NCBI GenBank assembly: GCA_022828595.1
Contig: JAKGHH010000004.1
Coordinates: 86,580,270 to 86,644,269 of the forward strand
Source of the DNA: Nelumbo lutea
Taxonomy: Eukaryota > Streptophyta > Magnoliopsida > Proteales > Nelumbonaceae
Direction: 5' to 3'
Length of the DNA: 64,000 nucleotides
Positions 31,211-42,936 of this stretch are shown here, in pieces. The first letter of the stretch is position 1, and each line of letters begins with the position of its first letter. The translations under genes were made by a program, and so were the position numbers. The notes under the pieces were generated by a model. That model ran no database searches and was not told the origin of the DNA. It saw only the letters and a program-made list of their open reading frames with translations.

Positions 31211-32969
31211 CATTGTCGCTGCTGATGGATGGAAATAAGTCTAAGCGCTTGCTGATTCGCATAATGGATCAATTGTTTGGATTTGGGTCGTTAATAACCT
31301 TTACTTTTCCACTTCAATTTGTAAATTTTCTGTTGTTTTTTCTTGTTTTGTATTTTTGTTTTCGGAGATTGCTGATACATGGCCGAGAGGAGGAGGAGAT
31401 TGAACAGAGACGGGGGAGGAGGAGGAGGTAGACGGAGAAGAGAGAAAGAAATCCTGGTTCGTCTAATACCTCTTGAGTGGCACCACATTGTTGTAGCAGA
31501 AAAAGAAGTATGTTAGAATGAACAGTTCGGACTTCAGAGAGAGAGAGAGAGAGAGAGAGGATGGAGGGCTTTCGTGTCTAACCTCGCAAATGTATGCTGT
31601 TTCGACTTAGGTGAGGGATACCACAAGAATGACACAAATAGAGATGGAGATGAAGATAAAAACATAGATGGAGACAGAAAATGGAGATAGAGATGAAGAT
31701 GGAGAAGGAGTAGCAAATCAACTTGAAAATTTTTATTAGTTGGGTTTTATTTTGAAAATTTGAGGAATAATGGAGGGCAAATTAGACATTTTGTTTTTCC
31801 ATTAGAACTTAATGATTATGTCAATTGTCAAAAACAATAGGGGTACTTTAAGACAATATGTAAACAATAGGGGTAGAGTTAATCAATTAACTAAACCATA
31901 AGGTTAGTTTAAGAAATTTGTCCTTTATTAAATCTCATATTTAAGTTATTTTTCACTAATAAATTCTACTAATTAGATTTATGTCTAATACTTTTAACAA
32001 TATAAACCCATATATTTTAAAACTCACTCAAAAACAAAATCATTCTTTATCTAAGTGATGACTAAGCAATTCAAATATCTGAAACAAATTAGCTAACCTA
32101 TGAAGTCATCATATTTAGATAATAAAATTTTTAAAGAGAAATAAATATAGAAATTTACAAAAAAGAAGAAAACAATAGACACATTTATGATATTTTTTAT
32201 TAATCAAATTAAAAAATAAGTGTAATAAACAAGAATTATTTTTATTGATGATGAAAATGAAATTTATAATCTAAAACTAACGAAAAATGAAATTATTTTC
32301 TTGTTTAGCGAAAATCAATAGTTCAAATTTTGTGTCAAATCTATCAACATTTAATGTCATAATTAAATAATAATAATAATAATTAGTAAAATATAAAAAA
32401 CATAAAAATACATAAATTTTACAGAAACCATTTAGGTACATGTATAATATCATATATTTATCATATTAAACAAAAAAAATTGTACATAACTGTATTATTT
32501 TTACACATATAGAAATTATTGAAAAAAATTGAACACATCTATAACTCCATATTTACATTACAATTAAAAACATGAATAAAATTATGAAACTTTCTTTGGA
32601 CTAAAATACTCATATTTTTATTTAATCCTATTTAATTGTGAGGTTTGAAATGTAATTGAAACTACCATTTTTACCCCATTCAATTCTCTCTCTTTAAATC
32701 TTACATTCTTTTTTGATAAATGAGCAAAAAAAAAAAATATACACTAAGAAGATAAAGCATTACAAAAATAATAGTCCAGCCAAGTAAGTAGGCCTATCAA
32801 TGATACCCAAAACTTTCACAACTTGGATTTCAAAAGGGAGGTAGTAAGCCTGCCAAGGTATCATTTCAGATGTAGAGTTTAAGCTATTAACCACCGAAAG
32901 GGAGTCTTAAACTCCAAATAACACATCATCCTCAACCAATCTTTTGAGACCGCCTCTATTAGAACCTTA

Positions 32970-33079
32970 GGCTTAGTTTGGTAAGAGTACAGATACAAAT
33001 ATGTAGAATGCAAAACCTTGTATTTTGTATATATTTACACTATGCATATTTTGCATTTATACTCATTCCAAACTAAGCC
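32970..33079. repeat. Tourist-like MITE inside the LINE RNase H relic
   Basis: A 110-bp foldback with ends GGCTTAGTTTGGTAAGAGTA and the complement of GGCTTAGTTTGGAATGAGTA, flanked by TTA (32967-32969 and 33080-33082). It separates two pieces of the RNase H reading. Confidence 0.78.
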
Positions 33080-33563
33080 TTAAGAATAGCCACCATAAAC
33101 TCTGCTTCTTCCACAATACCTTGAGCTTTAAATGACTCCAGTTGAGCCTACATATGAACCAAATTTATCATGCAAACAAAGCCAAATTTGCTTATGGATG
33201 ACCTAGCTAATCCTCCATCACATAAAATAATAGATTGAGTATCCAAGGGAATAAACATATATCCCCAACCCAGAATTGTCAATGTCTAGGGCTTTAATAT
33301 CATTCGGCATTAGCAAATTGTGATAAGTTGTACCAACTTTATTTAAGAACTATAGCACACCTTTCCTTTATCACTAAAAATTAACTCATTCCTCACAAAT
33401 CAAATGAAGAAAATGGTTATAACTATCCAAAAGATAATTTCAGATAGAGTTTGGTTGCTTGTTAAGGAACTAATTAGCTAGAAAATCCAATCTGAAAAGG
33501 AACACTTGGGAGGTTCTGCAAGTTAAGAGACCAAGGTGATCCCGAACCAAATAGCTTCATTTA

Positions 33564-33692
33564 GGTTGTGTTTGGTTTGAAGGAAAAAGTAGGGAAAGGA
33601 AGGGAAAGGTAAGGAAACCTTTACAAAACTTGTATAGTTTTCCTTACCTTTTCCTTTATTTCCATACCTTTTCCTTCAAACCAAACATAGCC
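33564..33692. repeat. Second Tourist-like foldback MITE family
   Basis: A 129-bp element with ends GGTTGTGTTTGGTTTGAAGG and the complement of GGCTATGTTTGGTTTGAAGG, flanked by TTA (33561-33563 and 33693-33695). The interior is a nearly perfect hairpin of AAGG/CCTT motifs. Confidence 0.78.
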
Positions 33693-34861
33693 TTAAAGGA
33701 TAGTAACCGAAAAGATGGTCCCTTGACTCTATCTGAGATTGACACAAGACACAAATTCTTTCCTCTCCACTTAATCTCAGTTTTTCCTTATGGTCATTTG
33801 GTTGCTAAGAAAGGATGTGATGAGAAGGTATGGGATGAGAAGATAAAATTTATTTTCTCATTTTCTGTCACCCTATGTTGGGTTGGTGAGACCAGTTATC
33901 CTATCAGATATGCTTCCCAGTGTTTGATTGCAAAGAAAAATTACAGAAAGTACAGATTAAAAATTACAAAAATTTCTACTTTTCTATTTAATTACAAATT
34001 ATAGATTTGTTGAAAACAAATTCAACAAATGGGATCAATAAATTTGCATAGGGGTTTATCAGATCTAAAAAATAAGAAGCAAGATGGAAGGAATACCTGA
34101 TAGTGCTTTGAAGAGTCTAAATAATGAAAAACACCAATGTAATTTAGTAGATCTAGCACAAGGGGTTGCAGATCTGAAAAACATGATCTATCCCGTTCTA
34201 ATGTACACTATATACACACAATCATTAGACAATTGGGTGATAATGGCGAAGGAGAGGAAAAGAAGAGAGAAGAAGAATAATAAACGATGAGCATCGCCTC
34301 CGGTGGCCATGCCTTCTATTTTTCTCTTATTTGCATCTACTACGATGAGATCTGAAAAACACAAACATGTTAGATCTATATCGCTAAATTCATCTGATGA
34401 AAAAAACGACAGCATAAAATGGTATTACCTTCGCCAGTGATGAAGAAGGTGATGGTCGTAGCTGTGACCATTGAAGGTGTGAATCTTGAATGGGGAAGAA
34501 CAAAAATGAGTCCAAAACAAAAAAAACAAAAAACAACAAAAATGGCATAAAGAGAAGAAAAAGTGTTCAAATGGCTTATCTTTGCTAGAAATGATGACGG
34601 AAACAATGGAGTTGTGACCGTTGGGGTGTCTAAAGCTTGGTTGAGAAGGTGAGGAATTGGCGCCTTATATAAAATCTTCCCACTTGGTTTTCATTGTTTA
34701 CATTTCTCACTGGGGTTGCACCTATTAGGTGAGACCCCACATCCCTATTTTTGTGAACCCATTTCTCATTTGTTTCTCTCAAATCTAACGCGAAAAAAGA
34801 AAAATCTAAAGAGAATATTCTTCCTTTCTCATCATCGTGGCGGCAACCAAATGGACAAGTA

Positions 34862-34959
34862 GGTTCAATTTGAAAAGAGCACAAATACAAAATATGTACA
34901 ATATAAATATATAAAAAAATAAAACAAAATATAAAGTTTTACACTCTACAAACTAAGCC
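34862..34959. repeat. Tourist-like MITE copy (diverged)
   Basis: Ends GGTTCAATTTGAAAAGAGCA and the complement of GGCTTAGTTTGTAGAGTGTA match the 17058 family. The middle is diverged and A-rich. Flanks are GTA and TTA. Confidence 0.55.
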
Positions 34960-36058
34960 TTAACAAGAAATAGATTAGCTACACCTCGCCAAAGAGCCAA
35001 CTTGAAGCGCCCTAAGAATCATTGACTTCCGCACCCATTTATAGCAAGTCTATAGTGGGACGCTCAAAGGGCCTCCCAGAGTTATTGCACTCAAGCCGAT
35101 AAGATTGTTTGGTAGAGAAATGCCCATTTTTCTCTTAGTCCAGACCCACTGGGGATCAGGGTCCACTGGGCAATTGGGAGTTTCACAAATTCTAATTACT
35201 ATCGGGGTCTGATCCATGAGCCATCCTCTCTCATCAGGTCGGATATTTTAGGGATCGAATCTCCCTAATCAAGGGTTGGGAAAATCCTATAAACCCATCT
35301 TTATCCCTAATCCAAGGGGATGAGGAAATTAAACCTCGTGGCAGGAGAAACTAAGAACCTCACCTCCTCAAAAAGATTCCTAGGGATGGACGCCATAGAT
35401 TTTCAAAAATAGGCTAGGAAATCGTACTTTTCATTCTAAAGGAGAAAAGATACCCATATTTTCTAATAATTTATAACTACGGAAAATGTTTCCAATACAT
35501 GGTACGATGTGCATGTGAGGCGAAAGAAAAGCACTCTATGTGAGGAGTAGATCTGGTCTGGCCAAATTTTTACCCACCATTTACGATTTTTTATAAGAAA
35601 CCTCTTCAAGAGAATCTTGTTGCCTATTTTCATTAACCTAAGCCGGTTTAGGGGTACACAACCCATCCCAAGAACACCATATGATCCTTCCCTAGCTAGC
35701 TTTAGTGGTCCACCAGAAATCCCTTTGAATCCTTTCTACACTCGCTAAAGTCTTTCGAGGAAACTGGGATATCTCCACAGGCTCATACAATGCATAGGGG
35801 CAGATTGCAGGATAGATTGAAGTAAAATTTCCCTACCTGCCATAAATAGAGCTGAGGCTTTCCGGTGAGCCATTTTGGCGTTCAAGGCATCACTTTCAAT
35901 TGGAACTTAATCGTACGTTGGTGCCTTGTATGTTCTTGCTAAAAATTATTTCTAACTTTTCACAAATTCATCAATTGTCCTATTGTCCATACATCTAATG
36001 GAATTGATTTAATACCTCCTTTAGGTTGATAGAATAATCATTTGGGACTTTTGATAAT

Positions 36059-38578
36059 ACTAGTAATTAAGCACGTGTTGTACATGAGAAATTTTTCTTC
36101 ATATTAACAATTTGAATTTTAGATATATCATAGTTAAGATAGAAATTGAAAATTAACAAAAGTAATAATATGATTAAAATTAAATTCAAATATTTATTAT
36201 TCAATTATGACACTATAGTTTTTTTTGAAAAGTTGGATCACTAACCCACCATCTAGATTAGAAAATAACTTTGCTTTTGGATTAGTTTTAAATTAGGAAA
36301 AATTATAGTCAAAATTGGTTGTACATTTAAAATTAGGTTGCAAGTTGGTCAAATTATAAAATCCCTCACCATGTCAGTGGAGGCTTATGTGGTTGTTGCC
36401 AACCTGGGACTCTTAATCCATGTTAGACACAACAAAAAGCTTATATTGAAATTTCCCTTTAATGTTGAGTGATTGGAAAAAAAAGGTTTTTAGTCTCTCT
36501 CCCCCCCCCCCTACACTCTCTCATTCATAGTCATCTTTACCTGCTCAACGACTATGTGATTTGAAAATAAATAAAAATGTCTTTTGATTTTTGTATTTAT
36601 GCTCTCTATATCAATTTTTCTAATTCTCTCTCTACCTATCTGCCTCCCTCAATCTCTCTCATTCTCTTTCTCGGTTGATCTCTCATTCTCCCTCAATTTC
36701 TCTTTCGTTCCTTCTCTCATTTTTTTTTTATTTTCTTACACACTTATATGGTATTAATCATATCGTATAAAAGAACATGAGACTAATTTGGTATGGTCCA
36801 AAAATTATTACTCCAATTTGATAAAAATTCACAAGAAGCTCTTGGCTATGAATTCTATACCAACTGGAGAACAATAGAGATTGAGGGAGAAGGAGATATT
36901 GACCAAGAGAGAGAGTGAGGGAGGAGAATGAGAAAGATTGAGGGAGAATAATAGAGAGGGGGGGGGGGAGGTTTTGATTTGGCTACAAGTTGAAGATGAG
37001 AGAGTGGAAGAGACAGAGGGAGAGGGAGATCTAGAGATGACTGTGAGAGTGAGACAGAGGGATATCGAGATACAAAGGGAGTGGAAGAGAAACTGAAAAC
37101 CTATTTTCGGTATACGTTTTTTGTTGTGTCCAACATGGACTAAGAGCCCCATGTTAGCAACAGCCACATAAGCCTCCGATGACATGGCATGGTTTTTTAT
37201 AATTTGAAACGTAGAGCTGGTTGTCAGAGCTTTGTTGGTTTTTGGACCAGTCTGCAACCTAATTTTAGATGTACAATCGACTTTGACTATAATTTTTCCT
37301 TTAAATTATATATTTCATTTATATTATATAAAATATTTTTTATTTATCACACTTATTTTTTGTTTGTCTATGGTATCATTTGACTCAAACCACTAACGTA
37401 CCCACCATTTAAAAATGAAAATTGTTTGATTTCTAGGTTGACATTAAATTTTGTATTACATTTCTATAATTGATAAAATTATTCCTTATGTATAAAACTT
37501 AATGAATGCAAAATATTAGATATACCAATGTTTTATTTTTTATAAATATATAACATTAGATTTGTGGCCAAAATTTTCTCTTATCTTTTTTTTTTTAATT
37601 TTTGTGATTCTTCGTATTTTCTATTATTAAAAAAAATTATTATTTGACTATGACATCATTTCATTGCTAGGTAGATTTTGAATTTGACATTCCATTTCAT
37701 CAATAATAAAAATACTTCTTACATTTCATAGTTATATTTTAGCTTTCTTATTATTTAATTATGGTATTCTTTATTAATCCATTTGACCCCAAATGGTTGA
37801 ATTGCTTACCCATCATCGGGAGGGAAGAAAATGATTTTGTTTTCAAATTACTTTTCAAAATATTTATTTTTATACTATTAAAATTAATATTATGGATTTA
37901 ATTACAAGAATTTAATGATGAAAAAAATATACCTTAAATATAGAATTTAATGAGGGAGAATATGAAAATATCTTTATTTCCAATTGGTTTTAAATTTTAC
38001 ATTCCATATCCATCATTAATAAAAACATTTCTTATTTATCATACTTATTATTGTTTAATATATTATATATATGTTAAAAATATTCTGATTTTTTTAATTT
38101 CTATTTTTTTTAATTTTATCTATTTTTTAATTCTATTATTTAATTGTTGCAACATATATTAACCCATTTGACCCAAAAATAATATAATTTCATACCACCA
38201 CCTAAATTAAAACACTATTTTTGCTAGGTATGTTTTAAAAGTATAAGCTTTTATATTATTGGAATTATAAATTTATTAAGTATGGATTTAATTAATAGAA
38301 CTTAATGATCGGAAGAAACAAAAATGACTTAAATATATGATTCAATGAATATGAATGCAAGTTAATCACTTTAATGTTGGATTTAATGAGAGATAATTGA
38401 ATGTATTGAATATCTTTAAAGTATATCTTTTCAACTCATTTAATACCAAGAACCGATTATCTTATTTGCCCTCATTTTTTATCAATAAATTTAAATATAT
38501 AGGGGTAAATTTTGTTTTTAGAAAATTCCAAAAGTATTCTTAAGACCATTCATACTTTTTAAAGTAGTCAAGATATAA
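36059..38578 (-). repeat. Helitron-like / LINE-tail repeat, copy C
   Basis: Homologous to copies A and B: TGGTTGAATTGCTTACCCAT near 37794, TCAACTCATTTAATACC near 38429, and TTCATACTTTTTAAAGTAG near 38549. On the minus strand the far end reads CACGTGCTTAATTACTAG|T (36063-36080 region), a close match to plant Helitron 3' ends. It is interrupted by the MULE at 36296-37299 and has internal AT-rich repeats around 37950-38300. Confidence 0.45.
36296..37299. mobile_element. MULE-type element with perfect 9-bp target duplication
   Basis: The 1004-bp element is flanked by TTTAAATTA at 36287-36295 and 37300-37308. Both ends read GGAAAAATTATAGTCAAA inward, and inverted homology continues for roughly 150 bp (GGTTGCA, GGAGGCTTATGTGG, GTTGTTGCCAACCTGGG, CATGTTAGACACAACAAAAA). 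Nine-bp duplications with long TIRs define Mutator-like elements. The core has pyrimidine-rich text with C(10) near 36505 and purine-rich text with G(11) near 36960, also inverted. No transposase is present. It is inserted in repeat copy C. Confidence 0.85.
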
Positions 38579-38785
38579 AGCTGATAGAATCTTCAAAGGA
38601 AAGAATGCCCAATGTAACCAACCAAGTGTGTAAGTTGGTTTGTTCCGGTGTATATGCTGAATCAAATCCTACAACCAATACTTTGGGAAAAAAGGGTCAG
38701 GGGGAAGTTATTAATGGTGCATAGCACCAAATACCAAAAAAAAAAAGAATGCCCAATGTAATGGTTCTAGCTCTAGATTGCAAGT

Positions 38786-39193
38786 AAGGAGTACAAATAC
38801 CAATATGTAGGGTGCAAAACCTCCCAAAGAGCATACGTCTACATAAATTGTTTCATAAAAATAAGCATCGGGAAGTAACTATTTTTGGCATGGTTTTAAA
38901 AACAACCTAGAAATAGAACCGTTATGGCCACCGGTTTCCAAGTTGATGCTTGACCGTCTAGTTCAAATGGATGGCCCATTCTGACAAAAAAAATTAAAAA
39001 ATAAAAAACGGTCAAAACCATTGAACAAATCAACGGGTTGACGGTTCGACCTTCCGGGTCAACGGATTGTTGACTAATTCAACGGTTTTTTTCTAGGGAC
39101 CAGATTTGGGGTAAAATAGAACCGATTGCCTAGACGATTCCCAGGCCGAACAGTCTGACTATCCGAATCAACTACGGCAATTCGAAAATCATG
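38786..39193. repeat. Half Tourist-like MITE and CAAGGTTTT family copy 3
   Basis: 38786-38823 is the 5' half of the 17058 MITE family (GGAGTACAAATACCAATATG, then GGTGCAAAACCTC). 38889-39193 has ends CATGGTTTTAAAAAC and the complement of CATGATTTTCGAATTG and the family interior (GGTCAACGGATTG, TTGGGGTAAAATAGAACCG). Its flanks ATTTTTGG/ATTTTCAT match only partly. Confidence 0.55.
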
Positions 39194-39837
39194 ATTTTCA
39201 TTATCTAGTAATGCTTTGTTTTTTAAACCGATTCTAAATACACAACAGGTGAAAAAAAACTTTCTTTTGGAATTTAGAGTGGTTTCTGGTTTTAGAATTG
39301 TATTTATACATATTAACACCCAATTTTTATATCAGTGTGTATTGGTATTTTGATCCTTGACCATGAGGTATGTTCTGACTTCTGGGATATAATTATCATT
39401 TGCATGATTATTTCAATCAGATCATTTCAAATAATAGACCAAATTCGCTAATCTATCGCTTTCTCTACCTACCCGGACTACACTGCAGTGTCACATCTTA
39501 CATATAAGATGGGAATGTGTGGCTGCAATTCAAGGCCGGTAGAGTGTGGTTAAAGAGTTGTGAGAAGGAAATTCCAATTGTATCGTGGGTGGTATGGTTT
39601 GAACGCACACCTTTTTTTCAATCACCCCTTTTCAACTATTCAACCTAAAAGATTATGTTATATAAACAATTTACACGTAGTTCAAAAAAATCATATAAAT
39701 TAACAATGATTGTGTCTCAAAACATACCTTATATTCAAAAAGTAGAATTACTGATTTAAGAATCACAAACCACTCTAACAAAATGCCTTTTCATCTCTTC
39801 GATCTCTATGTCAAGCATCAGTTGATTTTTTTTCTTA

Positions 39838-39964
39838 GACTCTATTTGGAAGGAGTATAAATATAAATATGTAGAGCATAAAACCTTATATTTTGTATTA
39901 TTTTATATATATTTATGATTTTATATTGTACATATTTATATTTATATTCTTTCTAAACTGAGCC
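39838..39964. repeat. Tourist-like MITE copy
   Basis: A 127-bp foldback with ends GACTCTATTTGGAAGGAGTA and the complement of GGCTCAGTTTAGAAAGAATA, flanked by TTA (39835-39837 and 39965-39967). Confidence 0.72.
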
Positions 39965-39967
39965 TTA

Positions 39968-41395
39968 TTTCTATATACAATGATGATTGATATTAGGTTT
40001 AAGAATTTATATCAGGTTGTTCTATAAGATTCAAACACCTTGGAATATAACAAAACTGGTAAATGGGATGAACTATTTTAAGGATCTTCATGTGCTGCCG
40101 CTTGACTCTCAAAACCCAATAAACTTTTCAATTAATACTGATCGTCAGATTTCTCTTTGAACAACTTCAACCCACTTAGGGGGAAAAGAAATCTATGAAC
40201 CCACTTAATACTGATCGATATGACCCCTTTCATCAATATCGAGAGACAGACTACAAGGTGGTGAAAGCCAAGACTTTGTTTAGTCAAATTATTTTGTTTT
40301 TCTAGAGTTAGAATAAGAATAAAAGAAAGGATGGGCTTAGAATCTAACTTCACCCCTACAATGTATTTGGTTTGAGATGACGGAAGGTTGTTAGGTCTTA
40401 ACAAATTAAGGAGAAATAAAGAGGAAGTTTCCCTCAACTTTCTTAACCAAATATGGCCTTTCATCGTAACAACCCCACTTGACCAAGGTTTTATGACCTG
40501 TAGCGGACCTTGCTGGGCTAAAACTAATTGGAAAAGGAAAGCAAATATGAGGAAACTCCGACATTTCCTATACTATATTTATTACGTATTTAATCATTAA
40601 TGTTCAAAAAATCGGATGAATTCTTTTTTTTTTTTCGAAAATGGATTCTTTTTTTAATAAATGCATAAAAAAAATTACATGGTGATTTGGATTGGATTTT
40701 GATAATTAAAAAAATACATAAATGAAAGATTAATTCGATAAGTTTAGTGACAATCGAACTTCTGGTTTCTCTCCCTCTTCCCTCTCTCTCTGTTTTGAGA
40801 AAGCTTTCCTCTCAAGCTTTTTTGAGGTTTTTCTCTTAAGTTTTCTCAAGGTTTTGTTTTCTCTGTTCGTGGTTTGATTCTGTTCGAGGTTCTCGCTCAA
40901 GCTTGTTGTCCGCAGGCGAAGGCAGTCTTTTGATTTCCTCCTCTGTCAGTTTGCGGTTCTCCAGCAGTTGTTGTTCATGGTGAGTTTCGTTCGCGGTTCT
41001 CCGGTTGATGCTGCTCATGGTGAGTTTCCGGTGATGACAGTCTTTTGGATTCCTCCTCTGTCAGCTTCGTTCACAATCTGTGGCGGATTGGTGGATTGGA
41101 GATGTGTATGTTTTCTTTTGCAGAATATTTTTTGATCCTCCTTCATCCATTGTCTTACTTTGTTCTCTTGAAAAAATTGTTCCTGGGTTTTCTAATTGGC
41201 CTCGTCGGCCTTTTTCTGTATCAACTTCTTGATTGAATGAAATAGGATGCTTATATGCTTGGTTGCAATGCAAATAAATTTGCACTGATGCAAAACCATG
41301 ATAGTGCAAATGATTTGAGTGTAAATTCTGACCTATTTTTGTTTTAAATTTTATCTTATTTTGTTTGTTTGCAGTACAAATGAAGTAAATTAAGT
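39968..41395. other. Intergenic; CT-rich block with a short duplication
   Basis: 40760-41060 is pyrimidine-rich and resembles a 5' UTR or promoter-proximal tract. It contains a duplicated phrase (CAGTCTTTTGATTTCCTCCT at 40923 and CAGTCTTTTGGATTCCTCCT at 41038) and a repeated CATGGTGAGTTTC. No open reading frame of substance follows. I cannot assign it. Confidence 0.3.
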
Positions 41396-41647
41396 GTTTA
41401 TCTGGTATCGATGTCGTTGCTCCAGATAAACAGTGACACATTAGCGCCACGTTGGAAAAATCAGTGCTCTAGAAAATACCAATATGTTTAGAACCGTTTT
41501 TCCATAAAAAAATAGTGTTCCAAGCCAAACCTTGGAAATTGAGAAGACATGGTTTGGAGCAATGCCAAATTTGATGTTTTCTCTATTGGAGCTCGTTGTT
41601 GCCAACAAGGACATGATGTGGCAGTGACATGGACTTCCTATAATGGG

Positions 41648-42584
41648 TAGGGGTGTCGATTGGATTGGATTTGGTCCAATCCGATTTAGTCTAATGTGAG
41701 TCCACTATAAATGGACCAGGTTAGGGGTGACCATGGGCCGAGCGAGGTTTTGCACTTATGATAATGGCTATAGCTTAGGCTCGGGCCCGGTCCGGGTTCC
41801 GGGCCTGAAATATAAGCCCTATCCCAGGTCTACACGGGCCCAGGCTGGGGCAAGCCTGATTTTTGACCAATGTCTTTCATATATATAAAGCATTACATAT
41901 CTATAATATTTTATATTAAATGACATAACATGCATATAAACTTATTTTATACATTATATAATATAAAATATTACATATAACATAAATTATACATGTCATG
42001 CTATAATATTTATATATAAAATATATAATATAATGAAAAGTAACTTGTATACATTCAATACAAAATGTGTAAGTTTAAATATATGCGGGTCGGGCCGGGT
42101 TTGAAGTATTTAGCCCAAGCCCGACCCTAAAATTTGTGGGCCTGATAAGGGCCCAGGCCTTGGCCGGGCCTGAACACAAAACCTAGGCCCAATCCTAGAA
42201 TTTCCGGGCTGGGCTGGGCCGGGCTAAAATGATCACCCCTGGGTCCAATCTAATCCAATGAATGTTTTGGACCATTTTGGACTGATCCAATTCAATGTCT
42301 GGACCATCCAATCTATTCAAATTCAATTTGATTTAGATTGGTTTCAACCCAAACCCGGTCCATTGACACATATATTCTTATCTTATATCAATGGACCAGA
42401 TATTGGTTTAATCCAACCCAATCCAATATAAATTTATTACGGACGGACCAGGCCCAATCCAATCTAATAATTATTTTGGACCGAATTGATCCAATCTAAT
42501 ATGTCTTGTTGGTCCATCTAGTCTGTCCAAATTGATTTTGGACTAGATGGGGTTTAATCCAAAACCGGTCCATTGACACCCTTA
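41648..42584. repeat. hAT MITE with 8-bp target duplication, itself interrupted
   Basis: Ends are TAGGGGTGTCGATTGG and the complement of TAAGGGTGTCAATGG, flanked by ATAATGGG (41640-41647) and ATAATGAG (42585-42592), 7/8 identical. The sequence is rich in GGATTGGACCAATCC-like motifs. A second MITE (41722-42240) sits inside. Confidence 0.75.
41722..42240. repeat. GC-rich-ended MITE nested in the hAT MITE
   Basis: Ends TAGGGGTGACCATGGGCCG and the complement of AGGGGTGATCATTTTAGCCC. Inner GGGCCGGGTT/AAACCCGGCCC-like blocks near both ends are inverted. The centre is AT-rich. No clean target duplication is seen. Confidence 0.6.
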
Positions 42585-42936
42585 ATAATGAGTATCGATG
42601 CTGAAAACAGATATGGAGCATTGGTACCAAACAAAAAGTGCTATTGTTGCTCTAGAAAATGTCCTACCTAACAACATTGTTTTCAAATAAAAAAAAGGCA
42701 CCGTTTTCTAAGAAATAAGATATCCTATATATTTATTGTATATATATAAGTTATGTACCAAAGTGGGTTTCATTCCAAAAAAGACACCGTCCAAATTGAT
42801 TTTTCAAACATTTATATATTTATTGTACATGTATAAGTTAAAAGTAATTAATATTTTTACTTTTATCATTGTGAGATGGATGTGGATTAAAACTAAATCT
42901 GATTTGGTCCGAGATTTTATAATTGGCTGAGATAAT

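Larger units (their letters stand above)
28886..31929. mobile_element. Long-TIR (MULE-like) element, outer of a nested pair
   Basis: Left TIR about 28886-29040, right TIR about 31735-31929 in inverted orientation. Shared blocks are CTTATGGTTTAG-TAATTGA, AACTCTACCC, TATTTATATTTTATCTTAAAG and GTACCCC, then TTTTTGACAATTGAC. The left end seems truncated: copy A of the host repeat shows about 50 bp of host DNA missing there, and no target duplication remains. The interior holds the inner Pack-MULE plus non-coding sequence. A 45-codon open frame at 31379-31516 (starting MAERRRRLNRDGG) is unassigned. Confidence 0.5.
28760..32830 (+). repeat. Helitron-like / LINE-tail repeat, copy B, split by an insertion
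   Basis: 28760-28885 and 31930-32830 are the two halves of a sequence homologous, in inverted orientation, to copy A. The left half has ACTATAAAAAGTATGAA and TTTTCACCTCATTTAAT. The right half has TTAAATCTCATATTTAAG, CTAATTAGATTTATGTC and AAACCCATATATTTTAAA. In copy A these two parts are separated by only about 50 bp, so the intervening 3 kb is an insertion. Just upstream, GTCACGTGCAAATGCACATA (28726-28745) followed by ATTAG|T looks like the 3' hairpin end of another Helitron-like copy. Confidence 0.45.
32780..35905 (-). mobile_element. Degenerate LINE (non-LTR retrotransposon) relic
   Basis: On the minus strand 35560-35905 reads AHRKASALFMAGREILLQSI, LQSAPMHCMSLWRYPS and then FWWTTKAS and GRIIWCSWDGLCTPKP. 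This is the C-terminal RT/thumb region of plant LINEs (GR-LI-SVL--IP-Y-MS and FWWG---W--VC-PK). Further along the minus strand, 33130-33300 and 32780-32960 give RNase H-like text: CDGGLARSSISKFGFV, GIVEEAEFMVAILKA, DSLSVVNSLNSTSE and VVKVLGIIDRPTYLAG. Many stops and frameshifts show age. Three MITEs lie within the region at 32970, 33564 and 34862. 33700-34850 was not recognisable. Confidence 0.55.
41396..42720. repeat. CCGTTTTCT dispersed repeat, copy 2, carrying nested MITEs
   Basis: Flanking pieces 41396-41647 and 42593-42720 share CCAAACCTTGGAAATTGAGA, ATGGTTTGGAGCAATGCC and GCACCGTTTTCTAAG with the copies at 17290 and 43600. A hAT MITE interrupts it at 41648-42584. Confidence 0.5.

Noticed and set aside
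36829..37257. 142-codon minus-strand frame with Ser/Leu repeats
   Set aside because: Lies entirely within the MULE at 36296-37299 and reads its purine-rich low-complexity core and TIR.
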